A stretch of 64,000 nucleotides of DNA from Azolla caroliniana. Taxonomy: Eukaryota; Polypodiophyta. The notes under the pieces were generated by a model. It had not been told where the DNA came from, made no database searches, and saw only the letters and a program-made list of their open reading frames with translations. Below, piece by piece: positions 1 to 10,891 of the stretch. Numbering within the stretch: the stretch's first letter is position 1; every line of letters begins with the position of its first letter. The stretch is taken from NCBI GenBank assembly GCA_043228905.1, contig JBHGNT010000013.1:1798001-1862000 (forward strand), given 5' to 3'. Position numbers and translations under genes: made by a program.

Positions 1-231
1 AGGGGGAACCTCTTGCTTACTCACAGTCCGAAAGTACATTCACTGTACTCGTTATATGTCACACTCAAAGAGGGTGACTTGTTTATGGTCGATATTCTCG
101 TGTCATCACTATGGCGTGGAAAACTCGGACACCTCAACAAGGCTGGCATCACGCATTTATCCAAAGTCGGATACATCCCCAACTCTCATTCTCATAGTGA
201 TTTAAGATATGGGTATGCACTGTGTACATGA
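1..231 (+). pseudogene. Copia-type pol relic (GAG-pre-integrase segment)
   Basis: The frame that opens at base 13 contains an LWRGKLGHLNKAGITHLSK block. This matches the GAG-pre-integrase signature LWHxRLGHL that precedes integrase in Ty1/copia polyproteins. The first His of the signature is replaced by Arg. The segment leaves the copia pattern after about residue 60, and no integrase DDE core follows. It is a relic cut by the window edge, so its upstream extent is unknown. The family call rests on the motif only. Confidence 0.6.
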
Positions 232-243
232 TTCAAGAGGATG

Positions 244-271
244 CACACACACACACACACACACACACACA
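244..271. repeat. (CA)14 microsatellite
   Basis: Uninterrupted CA dinucleotide run directly downstream of the copia relic. Confidence 0.95.
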
Positions 272-451
272 GATTATCTTGCATTAACTTTCGAACTCAT
301 CCTTTTTTACCAAAAACATATTCTTCATTAGTATAAATTGTACCTACATGACAAAATGATTAGACTAACAACATTATAAAGGTCATAGCCGTGATAGATC
401 AATAAAAACTACAAAGACTCACAGTATAAAACTACAAAGAACGGTGAACAC

Positions 452-850
452 CTACAAGAATCTTCTTTCTATCTCATGTAACCATTGGCTTAAGCACTGA
501 ACTGTAATGAGAACATTGCAAGAGACTATCTTTCGAATTGGAAACATATCAAACAGTTCATGTACTTTCTCTAAGACTCCACACTTAGCACATAGATCAA
601 GCCATGCATTGCCAACAACATGGTTTCTCTTCAGCTTGCCCATCTCCTGGTTGCTCTTCAGTCTGCCCATCTCCTCAATCTTTACATGCATTTCTCTATC
701 CTTTTCTATTGGTCCAATGCTAGCAGCAACTTTTATAGTACCTACAAATGTGACAAAAGCTTCAACCTGGTTTCGAATTGGAACCATATCCTGTAATGAG
801 AACATTGTAGGAGACTATCTTCATCTCCAGAAATTCATTGAAGTTGCATC
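452..850 (-). pseudogene. PPR gene fragment (minus strand)
   Basis: The minus-strand frame has the block HVVGNAWLDLCAKCG followed by VLEKVHELFDMFPIRKIVSCNVLI. This is a degenerate plant PLS-type pentatricopeptide motif (usual form: NALVDMYAKCG...A..FD.MP.R.VVSWN.LI). Only about one and a half motifs remain, in a frame of 117 codons, with no flanking motifs. There is an internal direct repeat: bases 500-550 resemble 770-822, and the protein shows a doubled EEMGRLK / QEMGKLK segment. It is best read as a dead PPR copy rather than a gene. Confidence 0.6.
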
Positions 851-857
851 TTCTTGA

Positions 858-2270
858 CTTGATCAGCGTGTCCTCACCTTGCTCCTCTTTTTGCTTTTTC
901 AAGTGAGCCAACATGTGAACTATTCATCTGGGATGATCCCTTAACATTGCCTATGCTCTAAACCTTCCAACTTTCATGAAGACCAGTCGTGCTATTAATG
1001 GCTAACATGACATGACACCACATCATGAACTGAGATCTTATTGACTACATCTCTGACTTGATCTATCCTACCACCTTTTGGATACATATCCATTAAATAA
1101 AAAGCATTTCTTTCCACTACCCTATTCCCAAGGTAAGTAACCCACTTATATAGTTAGGTTAACTATGTGTTCACACAAGAGATACAAGGTGGGCGTAGTG
1201 GGATTTTTATCCCAACAAACTCCCTCGTAAAAGGACTACTCTGTCTGCATACAATGATATGGTTATCTCCCTCGTAAGCTTAAATTACAACTTGAATTTA
1301 AACTATAATGTATGTTACAAGCCATTAGGAGGGACAAAATCCTAACACCTTCAACAAGATTTGAGAGGTTGAACTTTGTTGTTGAAAAGATAACACGATT
1401 GCTTCAAGTTGTTGGACATGTTTAGAGAGTTCCTCATGTTGCTATGCCTTTTCAACACTTACTTGTTGCAAGTGTCCAAGATGTTTTTGATTCTCTTGTT
1501 CCAATGTGACAAATTTTGTCATTAGGAGGTCAAGTTGTGATAGAATACACATATACTCTTGTTTACTAATGGTCTCCATTGTGACAAGAAGATTCATCTA
1601 GATACCCGAGGAGAAAAAATGAGTGGATTCCGGTTCAAAATATCATGACCAAAGCTTAGAAAACGATGTTGATTTCGAAGAAAAGAAGATAATAACGAAA
1701 CAAGAATACAATAATAGAACAAGAAGATGAGAATTTACAAGTATTACTTGGAAACCAAGATGACAAGGGTGCTGAAGACTAGGGTTAAATCGGAATGGTT
1801 CAACACTAAGTAGACCTTCCACTTATATAGCATACATAGGATCACGCATGATTGCCACTTGGCATACATATTGTGTGCCACTTGACGGACATGCATGCAT
1901 GCCATTTGGCAATCATCCATTGTGTCCAACCACATAACTCTACATAATAATAATAATAACATAAAAACACATTTGTAAATTAAAATAAGTGGATGTGATG
2001 GTCAGAGTGTAAGATTCTTGTGTAAAGGTTACAAGTTGATATTGATATTTTGTGAGAAACCCCAACGGTTCGATGCACTCACTGATCACAAACTTTACGG
2101 AGAAAATTTGGTGAACCCAACATGAAGCGTCGACAAGGGGGAGTCTCCGATAGAAGAGATGGCTGAGAGTGGCTTCAATGAGGACGTGGTCAACTTCATG
2201 ATGACCATGTTAGGGCGAATGATACAAGAGCAAAGTGCAAGCTAACCGATTGGAAAAAAATACCAGAAAT
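858..2270. other. Intergenic, no gene recognised; possible retroelement leader near 2030-2240
   Basis: No supported coding region is seen. Around 2090-2240 a stretch with GAAAATTTGGTGAACCCAAC is followed by a short frame starting MAESGFNEDVVNF. This looks like the LTR-end, leader and gag start of an LTR retroelement, but nothing further is preserved, so this is only a suggestion. Confidence 0.3.
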
Positions 2271-2274
2271 TGTG

Positions 2275-2391
2275 GAGCCTCAGGGGCATTTTTGGGAATT
2301 AAATGATTTCATTTCCTCCGAGGGGCATTTCGGGAAAATACTGGAAACTGAGCCTCAGGGGCATTTTGGGAATTAAAGGATTTCCTTCCTC
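2275..2391. repeat. Direct repeats upstream of the RCB/MRL7 start
   Basis: GAGCCTCAGGGGCATTTT starts at 2275 and again at 2350 (75-base period). A shorter GGGGCATTTCGGGAA copy lies between them. The array ends about 80 bases before the ATG, so it sits in the promoter or 5' leader. Confidence 0.7.
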
Positions 2392-2473
2392 ATAATGAGA
2401 ACAACTCACAAAGAAAAGGCTCTCTTCTCTGCTCTCTGTCCTTCTGAAGTGAAGACCGTAAGCGAAGAAGGCT

Positions 2474-3277
2474 ATGGCGGAAGCTACCCTCGTCTCCCTG
2501 CACCGTTTCACTCTCCCAGCGTTCGTGCCTTCTCTCAGACCTCCTCCTCATCTTCGTCTCTGCCGCGGGCGCAACAGTGAAACTGTATGTAACCGTGTGA
2601 ATTCCGAGATAGAGAGAGGTGAACTATGGTATAGCTAATTGTAATGAATATCAATGGAACCTTTTTTTAGTATGTATTTGTTAATTTCTACATTTTCTCT
2701 GCTTATTCTCTTCTTCAATTAACGTCTTTTTAATGATAATTCAGTTATAGCGGTAGTTGTGACCTTTTTGTTGGAAACTTTGTTTCTTAGAGCCTGGATG
2801 CAATAAACTACTTTCATGGCCACTTTGTTTATGGTTTTGTTTACATATGAACGCATGAATCTTTGGGGCCTTCGTGTAGTGAATAGTTGTTTCTAGATTT
2901 TCTGATACAATTTTCTTTGTTTATTTTCTTTTGTATCATGGTCACTCTGGCCTTGTGTTTTATAACATTGTGATTGCATACTTACCTTCAGAGGAATGTG
3001 ATAATGGTGATGGTGATGATGATTAGGTGGCTATTGTGAGCATATCATCAGTATATCACTCAAATAATGTTACCACATTCCATCTCTTAAACTGTTTGCA
3101 CATGTCTTGTGACCAGCTAGAGGAGAAAATTTTGTTTTTATTGTGTTTTCTGCATTTTGCTCATAGAATCTTATGTTTAGATGGCTAGGGTATGTGGTGC
3201 CATGTCCTTTGCTTTAGCCACATAGTTGTGGAGGGAGAGGGAAGGAGGGAGGGAGATAAATTATTAATGTTCACACA

Positions 3278-3325
<48 letters not shown>

Positions 3326-4769
3326 AATTGCAGGTGTTTTGCACTTCGTCTGCCTCAGATGAAGTGGGCAACAAGTTTCCTAATGGTGCTTCTAAGAGGG
3401 TCACTAGTTCAAAAAGAGGAAAAACCCGGCAATCCCTTGGTTTAGAAGAAGCAAAGCTAAATAACTCTCAAGAATCTGTATCCAATATTAGGTCTTCCCC
3501 AGTATCCCCCTCCATTTCAACTGATGTGGAAAATAATGTTGCAACTATGTCTGAATCAGATAGTGATGCCACATCTTATATTAAAAGAGACAAGAGTAAA
3601 GGTTTCGAGAAAAAAGAAAGTGATGATGGAACCATGTCTTTTGATGAGTGGATAAAAAAGAATACAAATATGTCTGGCCCTTCAAAGGCCCCCATCTCTC
3701 GAACGTCGAAAGAGTTTGCCAAACAAGTTCAGGACTTCATAAATGCGGATCTTGAACGCAAATATAAAAACGATGACAGTATCAATAATGAGAATGAAGA
3801 AGATGATGATGAATTTCCTCTTTATATGGACGAAGATGATCCAAATTGGCTAGATGAGCCCGATGAAGGATGGGGCTTTAGGATTTCAGATCTTTTCACC
3901 GAGAACTTTGAAATAAAAAAGGTCAAGAATGAAAATGATGATGAGAATGATGATATCAAAGATGTTCCCGATATTGAGTGGGATCTTCAACCAGAGACTT
4001 GGTCTGCCAAAGATGTTGATTCCATGAACTGGAGAGAGACAGTGTTTGATGATCCAAGTCCATTAGTTGTGGTATTGTATGAGAGATATGGCAATAAGTA
4101 AGCAGCAAAGACCTTTTATTTTTGTCCTTATATGAATGAGGTTGATCAATCAAAGCTAATTTCTTCATTGTACTCATTTGATAGAGGCCGTGAATGTTAC
4201 CATGTGCTTCGGGAGCTGGAAGATGCAGCAAATCAGATATGGAAGTCTAATAGATTGCCTCCACGGGTACTCAATCTCATTTCTTATTGTTGCTTCTGTT
4301 ATGCAAAATATGGTTGAATCTATGTTACTATGGCTTTTCACAACACATTACTTGAATTGATGATTGATAAATTTAATATTTGAGTGGTTATTTTCTTTAA
4401 ATTTAATTGTAAATCGGGATAGTTTTTGCATCTATCTGCAGAAGGTAATAACGTCTAATGGGCATGAGTATGTGTTTGCTTGTAGTGTTATAGAAATATT
4501 TATAGGTTTCCTGTATCCTCATGCCCTTGAACTCAATTGTATGTAGGTATATTTGTTTCATAGAGTTGTAACTTTTCATAATGATTATTTATTGGCAGTT
4601 TCTAACTCACGGAAAGCTCTTTATTTTTTAGTTAGCGAGAGTAAATGCCTCTTTGGAGATAGATTTGATGAGAGCTTTACGGATCAATGAAGTTCCAACA
4701 TTTCTGTTTATAAAGGCAGGAAAGCTTCAACATCAACAATCAGGTGAATTCATTTACACAGATGCCTAA
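2474..4769 (+). CDS. MRL7: MRL7/RCB-family plastid thioredoxin-fold protein (spliced)
   Basis: Exons are 2474-2584, 3334-4097, 4185-4266 and 4632-4743, or read-through to a TAA at 4767-4769. Phases agree at every junction and the model gives 364 residues if read through. Exon 1 encodes a Ser/Pro/Arg-rich start (MAEATLVSLHRF...), typical of a chloroplast transit peptide. Exon 2 has an acidic region with FPLYMDEDDPNW and EGWGF, then SPLVVVLYERYG. Exons 3 and 4 continue with ECYHVLRELE and EIDLMRALRINEVPTFLFIKAGK, the thioredoxin-like fold. These blocks match the land-plant MRL7/RCB/SVR4 and MRL7-like/NCP family. Those proteins act in plastid nucleoids and nuclei to promote assembly of the plastid-encoded RNA polymerase and chloroplast greening. 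No CxxC redox pair is visible, as is usual in this family. The usual last segment (an Arg-Ser/Thr-Ala-Asp helix and FFYY..A stretch) is not found downstream. I cannot tell MRL7 from its paralogue. Confidence 0.8.
3281..3324. repeat. (AG)22 microsatellite ahead of a splice acceptor
   Basis: A pure AG run ending nine bases before the intron-1 acceptor of the MRL7/RCB gene (CAATTGCAG, exon at 3334). Confidence 0.95.
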
Positions 4770-5099
4770 TATATAGATATAAGATCTCTCATGGTTGTTC
4801 TAGAAACCTGGAGTTTTAAGTTGACGAATAATATGATGTCAAATTTATATAATTTGACATAGTATTGGATATATTAGATTCTGCAACCTTGAGAGCCCTA
4901 AGTTCCTTATTGATAGATAGGTGTTATATGTATATAAATATAGATAGATAGATAAATAGATAGATGGCATAAATGCCAACCTTGAGTAGCTTCATTTAAG
5001 GAGCCCCCAAAGCCATTGGATAAGAGTAACTGATTGGAATAATGCCTCAGTGATTATTGGAACTACTTCCATCTCTACTCGAATTTTATCGTGGGGCAC

Positions 5100-5930
5100 T
5101 GATGCTTTGCTCCTTATCATGCGGACAATCATTGAGATTAAAGGTCTATCCAAATGTTTCTAGTTATTTGCCTTGTGAAGGCTCAGTCCCAAGTTCTTAG
5201 TCTGAAGAGAAGAGTCCTCAGAGAAGAGTCAGTATGACAAGTATATCGAATAGCCACGTGTTAGGTCATGGCTCTTGGAATTGTATATGTGCACATTGTC
5301 TTCCAAGTGCATTGTTTATCCACAAGAAAGTCGAGCACATGCAGGCATTCAGCAGTCGAGCATTGCTCCTTACAATGTGGGCAATCATCGAGACTAAAGG
5401 TCTCTCCAAATCTTTCTAGTTATTTGACTTATGAAGATTCATTTCCTAGGTTTCTACTCAATAGAGAAGAGTTGGCGTGGCAAATATAGCAAATAGCCAC
5501 AATTTCGTTTGTGGCTCTTGGAACTGTATATGTGCACATTGTCTCTCAAGAGCACTGTGTATCCACAAGAAAGGTGAGCACAAACAACCTCCTATAATGA
5601 GAACTGAGGCCTTGTAAGTGTTACTCCTACGTATGTGTAGGATTGTGTATATGCCACCTTTTCCTCTCCCAAGAAGAATTCTGGTTCTGATCTTGTTATC
5701 CACCCTTGAGTGGTGTTAAACACCATCACTTTATTATCTAGGTTTACCAACAAACCTTTGTCCATTGAAAATGCTTTCAAATATTTCGATGTTTTTGTAG
5801 CTCCTAAACCACCAAACCTCTCTATGTAATGTGATACCTCATCATATAGAGACCGAAGAGAGTAGGTGATAGTGGGAGTCCTTGTTTTACTCCAATGTGC
5901 TACTCACAACCAACCTATTGGTATGAAAGT
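5100..5930 (-). mobile_element. LINE relic A (reverse-transcriptase and downstream region), rearranged
   Basis: Read on the minus strand, 5865-5910 encodes GVKQGLPLSPTLFG, the RT block C signature of plant LINEs. Bases 5592-5780 then encode KVMVFNTTQGWITRSEPEFF and YTYVGVTLT. Bases 5458-5560 encode ALERQCAHIQFQEPQTKLWLF and ATPTLLY. The same order of blocks is seen in the LINE at 43690-46225 (RQCHQAYFQEPRTKGWLFDS, VTPSLMY). The YxDD block is missing. The ALERQC region is duplicated in tandem: TAGCCAC occurs at 5251 and 5494, a period of about 243-255 bases. Confidence 0.75.
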
Positions 5931-6242
5931 AAGTGAGTAGCCAATGTTTAAGAACTTTACGAATGAATGTTCCAATTAAGAGTGCACACAGTGACAATGA
6001 GTGAAATTAGTCAAGGAATTCCTCGTGCAACAGCAGCCGGGGTTTGAGAAAGGAATTGATCGTGATACCAAACTCGTCCTTTCAACACAAGAAAAGAAGT
6101 CAATGAAAATTATCGGATTAGCCAGATTCCAGTCTAAATTCACTTTGAACTCTTCACAACCCCATCACTCGCTTATAGAGATAGGGAAAAAGGGGGTTTG
6201 CAGGGCTGGTTTCATTCAGGTCAATAATACACCCATTCCTGT

Positions 6243-6315
6243 TTCGGATTAGCTCAGTTGGTAGAGCAGTGGCCTGTTAATCCATGGGTTGCAAGTTCGA
6301 GTCTTGCATCCGGAG
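6243..6315 (+). tRNA. trnN-GTT: tRNA-Asn(GTT), bacterial/mitochondrial type
   Basis: A complete 73-base cloverleaf can be folded. The acceptor is TTCGGAT/ATCCGGA (one T-G wobble), the D stem GCTC/GAGC with loop AGTTGGTA, the anticodon loop CTGTTAA (anticodon GTT), the variable loop GGGTT and the T arm GCAAG-TTCGAGT-CTTGC. The discriminator is G and no CCA is encoded. The anticodon stem has a C-T mismatch at 31-39 and a G-T pair at its top. The acceptor and the eight-base D loop fit proteobacterial or native plant-mitochondrial tRNA-Asn better than the plastid or cytosolic plant forms. A mitochondrial insertion in the nuclear genome is likely. Expression is unknown, and the stem mismatch argues for decay. 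Confidence 0.7.
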
Positions 6316-7110
6316 AAAGTAACTGAAATAAACATGAGAATTGATTGACCAGAGGTTTTAAATAGGCCTGCATGAATTGAATCAGCGGAAATAAAAAAAA
6401 CCAAATCATATAGGTTAAATGGTAAGTAGATTGAATGGCAAGTATTGGTAAAAAGCTAGCCAAAGAAAAGATGGAGAGTTGCTTGATCCTCTTCTTCCAT
6501 TCCGCATGAGCGAGGTATTGGTGCTTTTATAAGACGTGAGGACCTTATTGATACCACTAATCTTGTATACAAAAAACCTTGAAATCAGCTCAAACCTAGA
6601 ATTCTTTAATCTGATCTACGAACGAGACGATGCTTGATACATTGCCTTCTCCCGCACACTCGAATCTTCACATAATCGAAGACGTGTGAAAAACATAGTT
6701 GAATGTGATCAAAGTGTATACTCAATGCTCCCAAACTTGTTTAGGGAAAAATATGCATAGTTGACTAAGTATGGAAACAATGGTTCAGATGACAAAACAA
6801 CAAAGCATAGTTGAAGATGTGTGGAAAGTATAGTCAAATGTGATCAAAGGTGGGGAGCATTGTATCAAAGTATGACTCCCAAACTTGTTTAGGGCAAAGT
6901 TTGCACAACGCCTTACCTCACATTGTAGTGAACGTGAGCTAAATCACACGGAAACAATGGTTCAAATGGCAGACAATGGGACGGCCTCTAGCATCTATTG
7001 GTATGTACAATCCATACGTCAAAGAATATGGTTTTATAGTTATCTACAATATATGTAGTACAATGTGTGAAGCATAAGCCTCCACATCTTCACATTTTTC
7101 CCATGTCACG
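6316..7110. other. Intergenic, no gene recognised
   Basis: No supported coding frame is present. Two similar stretches of about 100 bases occur near 6690-6800 and 6810-6960, sharing 'CCCAAACTTGTTTAGGG' and 'GGAAACAATGGTTCA', so a local duplication is present. Confidence 0.5.
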
Positions 7111-8560
7111 AGATAGATAGATAGATAGATAGACTTTTTTAGTGTTCGTAGAGAAGCCAATATTGACCCATAGGACCTAAATACAAAAGTTATCTTGATG
7201 TTTGTCTCCTTCCTAAGAAGGGATATTCATACTTTGAAGCATCAAATCTCGATGTCTGAATAAGGCATACACATATGAGCGCAACCTTCCTTCTCTTTAG
7301 TGTGACGCTCAAGTCATCAGCCCCTCTTAATATAACCTTCATCTTTGTTTGTCTTCAACCTTCCTCTTTAGGATGATCAAACTCTTTGTTTGTCTTCAAC
7401 CTACATCTTGTTGGTATAACCTGGCCATCATTTCTCCCAAGCCTGATGCACTTCAAGTTTTTCCATTATTTCTCTATAACTTTGCTTTAGGATTTTGATG
7501 AAAGTCTTCCAGAAATCCACAAAAGAATAGTAGTGGTTGTCCTCTATGCCCACTCTCCTCCATTCCTACCCAGTCCAAAGAAATGAGATGATCAATAATG
7601 CTATATTTTGGTTCGAAACAGGCTTGTCTTCCTGTATTTTTTATTTCGTTCCCCAAGTTGATGTTCAGTAATGCTGCCTAGAAGTTTAACCTCCCATTAT
7701 AATCATGTGTAGTTAGTTGATTTCTATTCTCTCCTCTATGTAGTGTCTTGACCCAATTATCCTACCAATCTCAAGAAATACCTTTGTATAGTGTCTTGCT
7801 TGATTTAGTAATGCATATATCCATTTTTTAGCCAAGGAGCCAGTCCATTTTGGCACTTTTGAAGTGTTCTTTAATTTTTTTCGTCACTTTAGCCTGGCCA
7901 TTTTGAAACTTCTTCATTACTTTCATTACGTTTAGAGAGATAGATGATTTTGTCATCGTCTTCGGAGGTCAAATATGACCTATGAGACCATAGAGAGAGA
8001 GATTCTCTCCTCTTTAATCCCACGGATGATAATGTTCTTTGATTGCTCACATTCTTTCAATTCTCAAACATCGATATTTTCTACATTCTTCTCTTGATTC
8101 ATCACATACATAATAGATGAGTTCAATACCACATCCCTGCCACATACATCGGCCCATGACTTTGTTGTGCATACATTTTTCATCTCACTTACATCTCGCC
8201 TCAATGTGTCTATATTTTCTTCTTTTAATACTTCTTTTAACTCAAATCTTTTAAGGCGCTCACTTGTTTCGAATGAAGCTTTCTTACATTCTTGAATCTC
8301 TTCACAATTTGCAACCATTCTCTTAAGATCATCATTCTTAATAACAATTTGTAGCTAACCATTCTCCTTCATTAGTGTCATAATCTCTTCACCTTGCTTG
8401 TTTATGGTTTCTTGAAGAGAAATCAAGTGACTCATAAGCGTTTTCTTCATTGTGCCTAAATTTGTTGCATTAGTATCAAGAACCATTGGTGATCTTGGCT
8501 CATTATTTATCATACTCTCAAGCTTTGTGGGCGCCACCTTACGAGTGTTTGCCATTGTAG
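7111..8560 (-). mobile_element. LINE relic B (ORF1 and RT fragments)
   Basis: On the minus strand, 8555-8064 forms one frame broken by a single stop. It has a charged coiled-coil protein (ISLQETINKQGEEIMTLMKE; SERLKRFELKEVLKEENIDT), then TKSWADV and, just past a stop, CEQSKNIIIRGIKEE. This is the layout of a plant LINE ORF1. Bases 7656-7474 encode FEPKYSIIDHLISL and, with a frame change, a VDF-like block, matching LINE RT (GFRPKxSTIDHI, FVDFRKAFD). The 3' end near 7135-7165 resembles the tail of the LINE at 46145-46225, and a (TATC)n run follows. Large internal deletions are evident. It may be two nested relics. Confidence 0.65.
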
Positions 8561-8727
8561 GACCAAATCCTACAAGAATTATGCCTCTGAAACCTATTAG
8601 CTTTAGTTGATTACAAAACTAATCTTGTTAGATCATATCGTAGATCTTGTTGTGAGCTTGGAATCAAGCCATAGCTTGTCAAAATGAGACTTGTGTGACC
8701 AAGTCATAGCTATAATAAACTTGAAGA

Positions 8728-8728
<1 letters not shown>

Positions 8729-8777
<49 letters not shown>
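8729..8777. repeat. (AG)n microsatellite
   Basis: A run of about 24 AG units upstream of the LINE B 5' end. Confidence 0.95.
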
Positions 8778-8780
<3 letters not shown>

Positions 8781-9330
8781 TCCACTCACCAAGGGTTTTC
8801 TAGGGTACAGGTTATTTCACAGCTGATAACCTGATGAGAATGATCGGTTATTTTTACCATGGAGCTGGTAGGCCGGCATGTTTGAAGAAGGTTCAAGCTC
8901 CCGAAAACATTTCCAATACATCCTAGAAGATGACAATACAATAGATATGTACATAAAGGTTCACCAAAGTCATTTTTATGGGTGTTTTGAGGTAGGACAT
9001 TGATGCAAGTTATGCATGAAATTTGTGCGAGTGAACACAATATACGACTTGCAATGTTGTCAATGTTACTTCATGAAAATTTTGAATGTATACTTAAGTC
9101 AACCTTCACAACTAAACTACGAGAGACACTAGATGTAGATGTAACTAACAAATTTGATATGATTTGTTGGTCTATTGTTGATTGAACACATGATACTTCG
9201 ATTTGACAAAACATGCTATAATGAGACTGGGGTCATAAATATTAGAGAAATCTCTCCTTTTGATGGATGCAGTGTAAAATGTCAGAGTTTTAAGTACCAT
9301 AATTTCAGCACTATTTGGTCAATCTTTTGT

Positions 9331-9533
9331 ACAATGATCTCCCTAATCTATAGTCACAATAAATAGCAACCAATGTAGTTTAATACTCACTTTAATGATC
9401 TCCTTGGTTTATGGTCACAATAGATAGTCCTGAAAAGCAACCAATGTAGTTTCAATACTCACTTAAATGATATCCTTGGTCTATGGTCACAATGGATAGT
9501 CTTGAAAAGCAACCAATGCAGTTTCAATACTTG
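9331..9533. repeat. Tandem repeat, 64-72 base unit
   Basis: Nearly three copies of a unit holding 'CTATGGTCACAAT' and 'AGCAACCAATGTAGTTT', starting near 9331, 9395 and 9467. It is non-coding. The rest of 8780-10890 shows no recognisable gene. Confidence 0.8.
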
Positions 9534-10891
9534 TGTTGAGAATATGTTTTCATGTGCTTGCTATTGCTCTCCAAAAATCTTCTACCAATGGTAATGCTTC
9601 ATCTCACTTTAACATGCAAGACTCAACAAATGTCCTCTACCTAACAACTTTCTTAGATGTACATGACATGTAGATGGTGGTGATCTGAAGGTTATTTATG
9701 AAACTACATTGGCACCTATCATGCATTATTACATATGGGAACATGTTCATAGAAGTCGTATACCAATAAGAGAGTTTCATAAGTATAAGTAAGGATCTTT
9801 ATGTACTCAAACATGTAAAAATGTAAATGTATTGTATGAAAGACACATTGATGTGTTGTGAACTTACATTGACACTAAATTATATTGATGAACTCCTCAA
9901 TTCATGGTTATGTCAACTAATTGTTCAATCATTAAGTGATTTGCTGCATTGACTTTGCTAGGTTCATGAATACAATCTAAGAGAGCCAAAAATGTGTCTC
10001 CTTAAGATAAGCAAATATCCTATAGAATTGCTATGAATAAAGACGAATCATGATGTCTATTCAGGGTGGGTTAATTGAGGTTAACTTAGTGCTTTTGAGT
10101 AGTCAATTTATTCATCACTTAATGCAATGAATAATACTATAAGTAATTGCAAGTTGTAAAGGCATTTAACATGCATAGTAGTGATTTGATGATAAGGTTG
10201 CCTATCATCAATCGAATCACTAAGCATGAGAGCAACTATTTGAGAGGGTTCCACTTCGAGTGAGAGTTCGTATAACAAGGTCACTTAACATTTCCTACAA
10301 GAGCTTGATAGTCCTTGGAAGAAGTAAAACCAAAATCTGAAAAATATTCAATTTTTTGACACTTCGCTTATTGGTTGGAATAAACTTGGGTTGTATAAAA
10401 GGAATATATATGGAAATAAAAGTTTGGAATATTGGTGAGAGTTACCACAATAGAGCCTAGGTTTAGAATCTAACTAGTAACTACCGAGCAAAATGATAAC
10501 CAATTGCTTCCAAATTTGTAGTTACCCCTTGTAATAGCATTGTTATAAAAAGTTGCTTATCAATTTAGAGAACAACTCATATAGTCAATGCGACTCAAAG
10601 AAATTATATTGTGGATGCATTCTGACAAATTGTAACAAGGTACCATTACTGTTGGAACATTCTATATCATTTGACAAATCAACACAATGAATTGGACAAA
10701 ATTCAATGTAACTAAGGTATGAGTCACATGGACCAATTAGTGTACAGTGGAAATGTTAAGAATTAGGTAATTAAGTACGGATCAATTAGTACCTAATTAT
10801 GTAATTAAGCAACAGAAGATTATGTGATATGTGTGTATGTATGTGAGAGTGTGAGAGGAAGAGAGAAAGAACACTTATGGACAATGAGATA

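Noticed and set aside
507-857. 116-codon plus-strand frame
   Set aside because: Opposite-strand shadow of the PPR relic, which has recognisable motifs on the minus strand.
3956-4231. 91-codon minus frame over the MRL7/RCB exon 2-3 region
   Set aside because: Shadow of the sense exons, which carry the conserved blocks and agree in splice phase.
6001-6252. 83-codon frame ending in the tRNA
   Set aside because: No domain is recognisable and the frame overlaps the tRNA start; chance open frame, possibly within organelle-derived DNA.
6254-6463. 69-codon minus frame containing LSPDARLELATHGLTGHCSTN
   Set aside because: This is the antisense translation of the tRNA gene, a well-known artefact.
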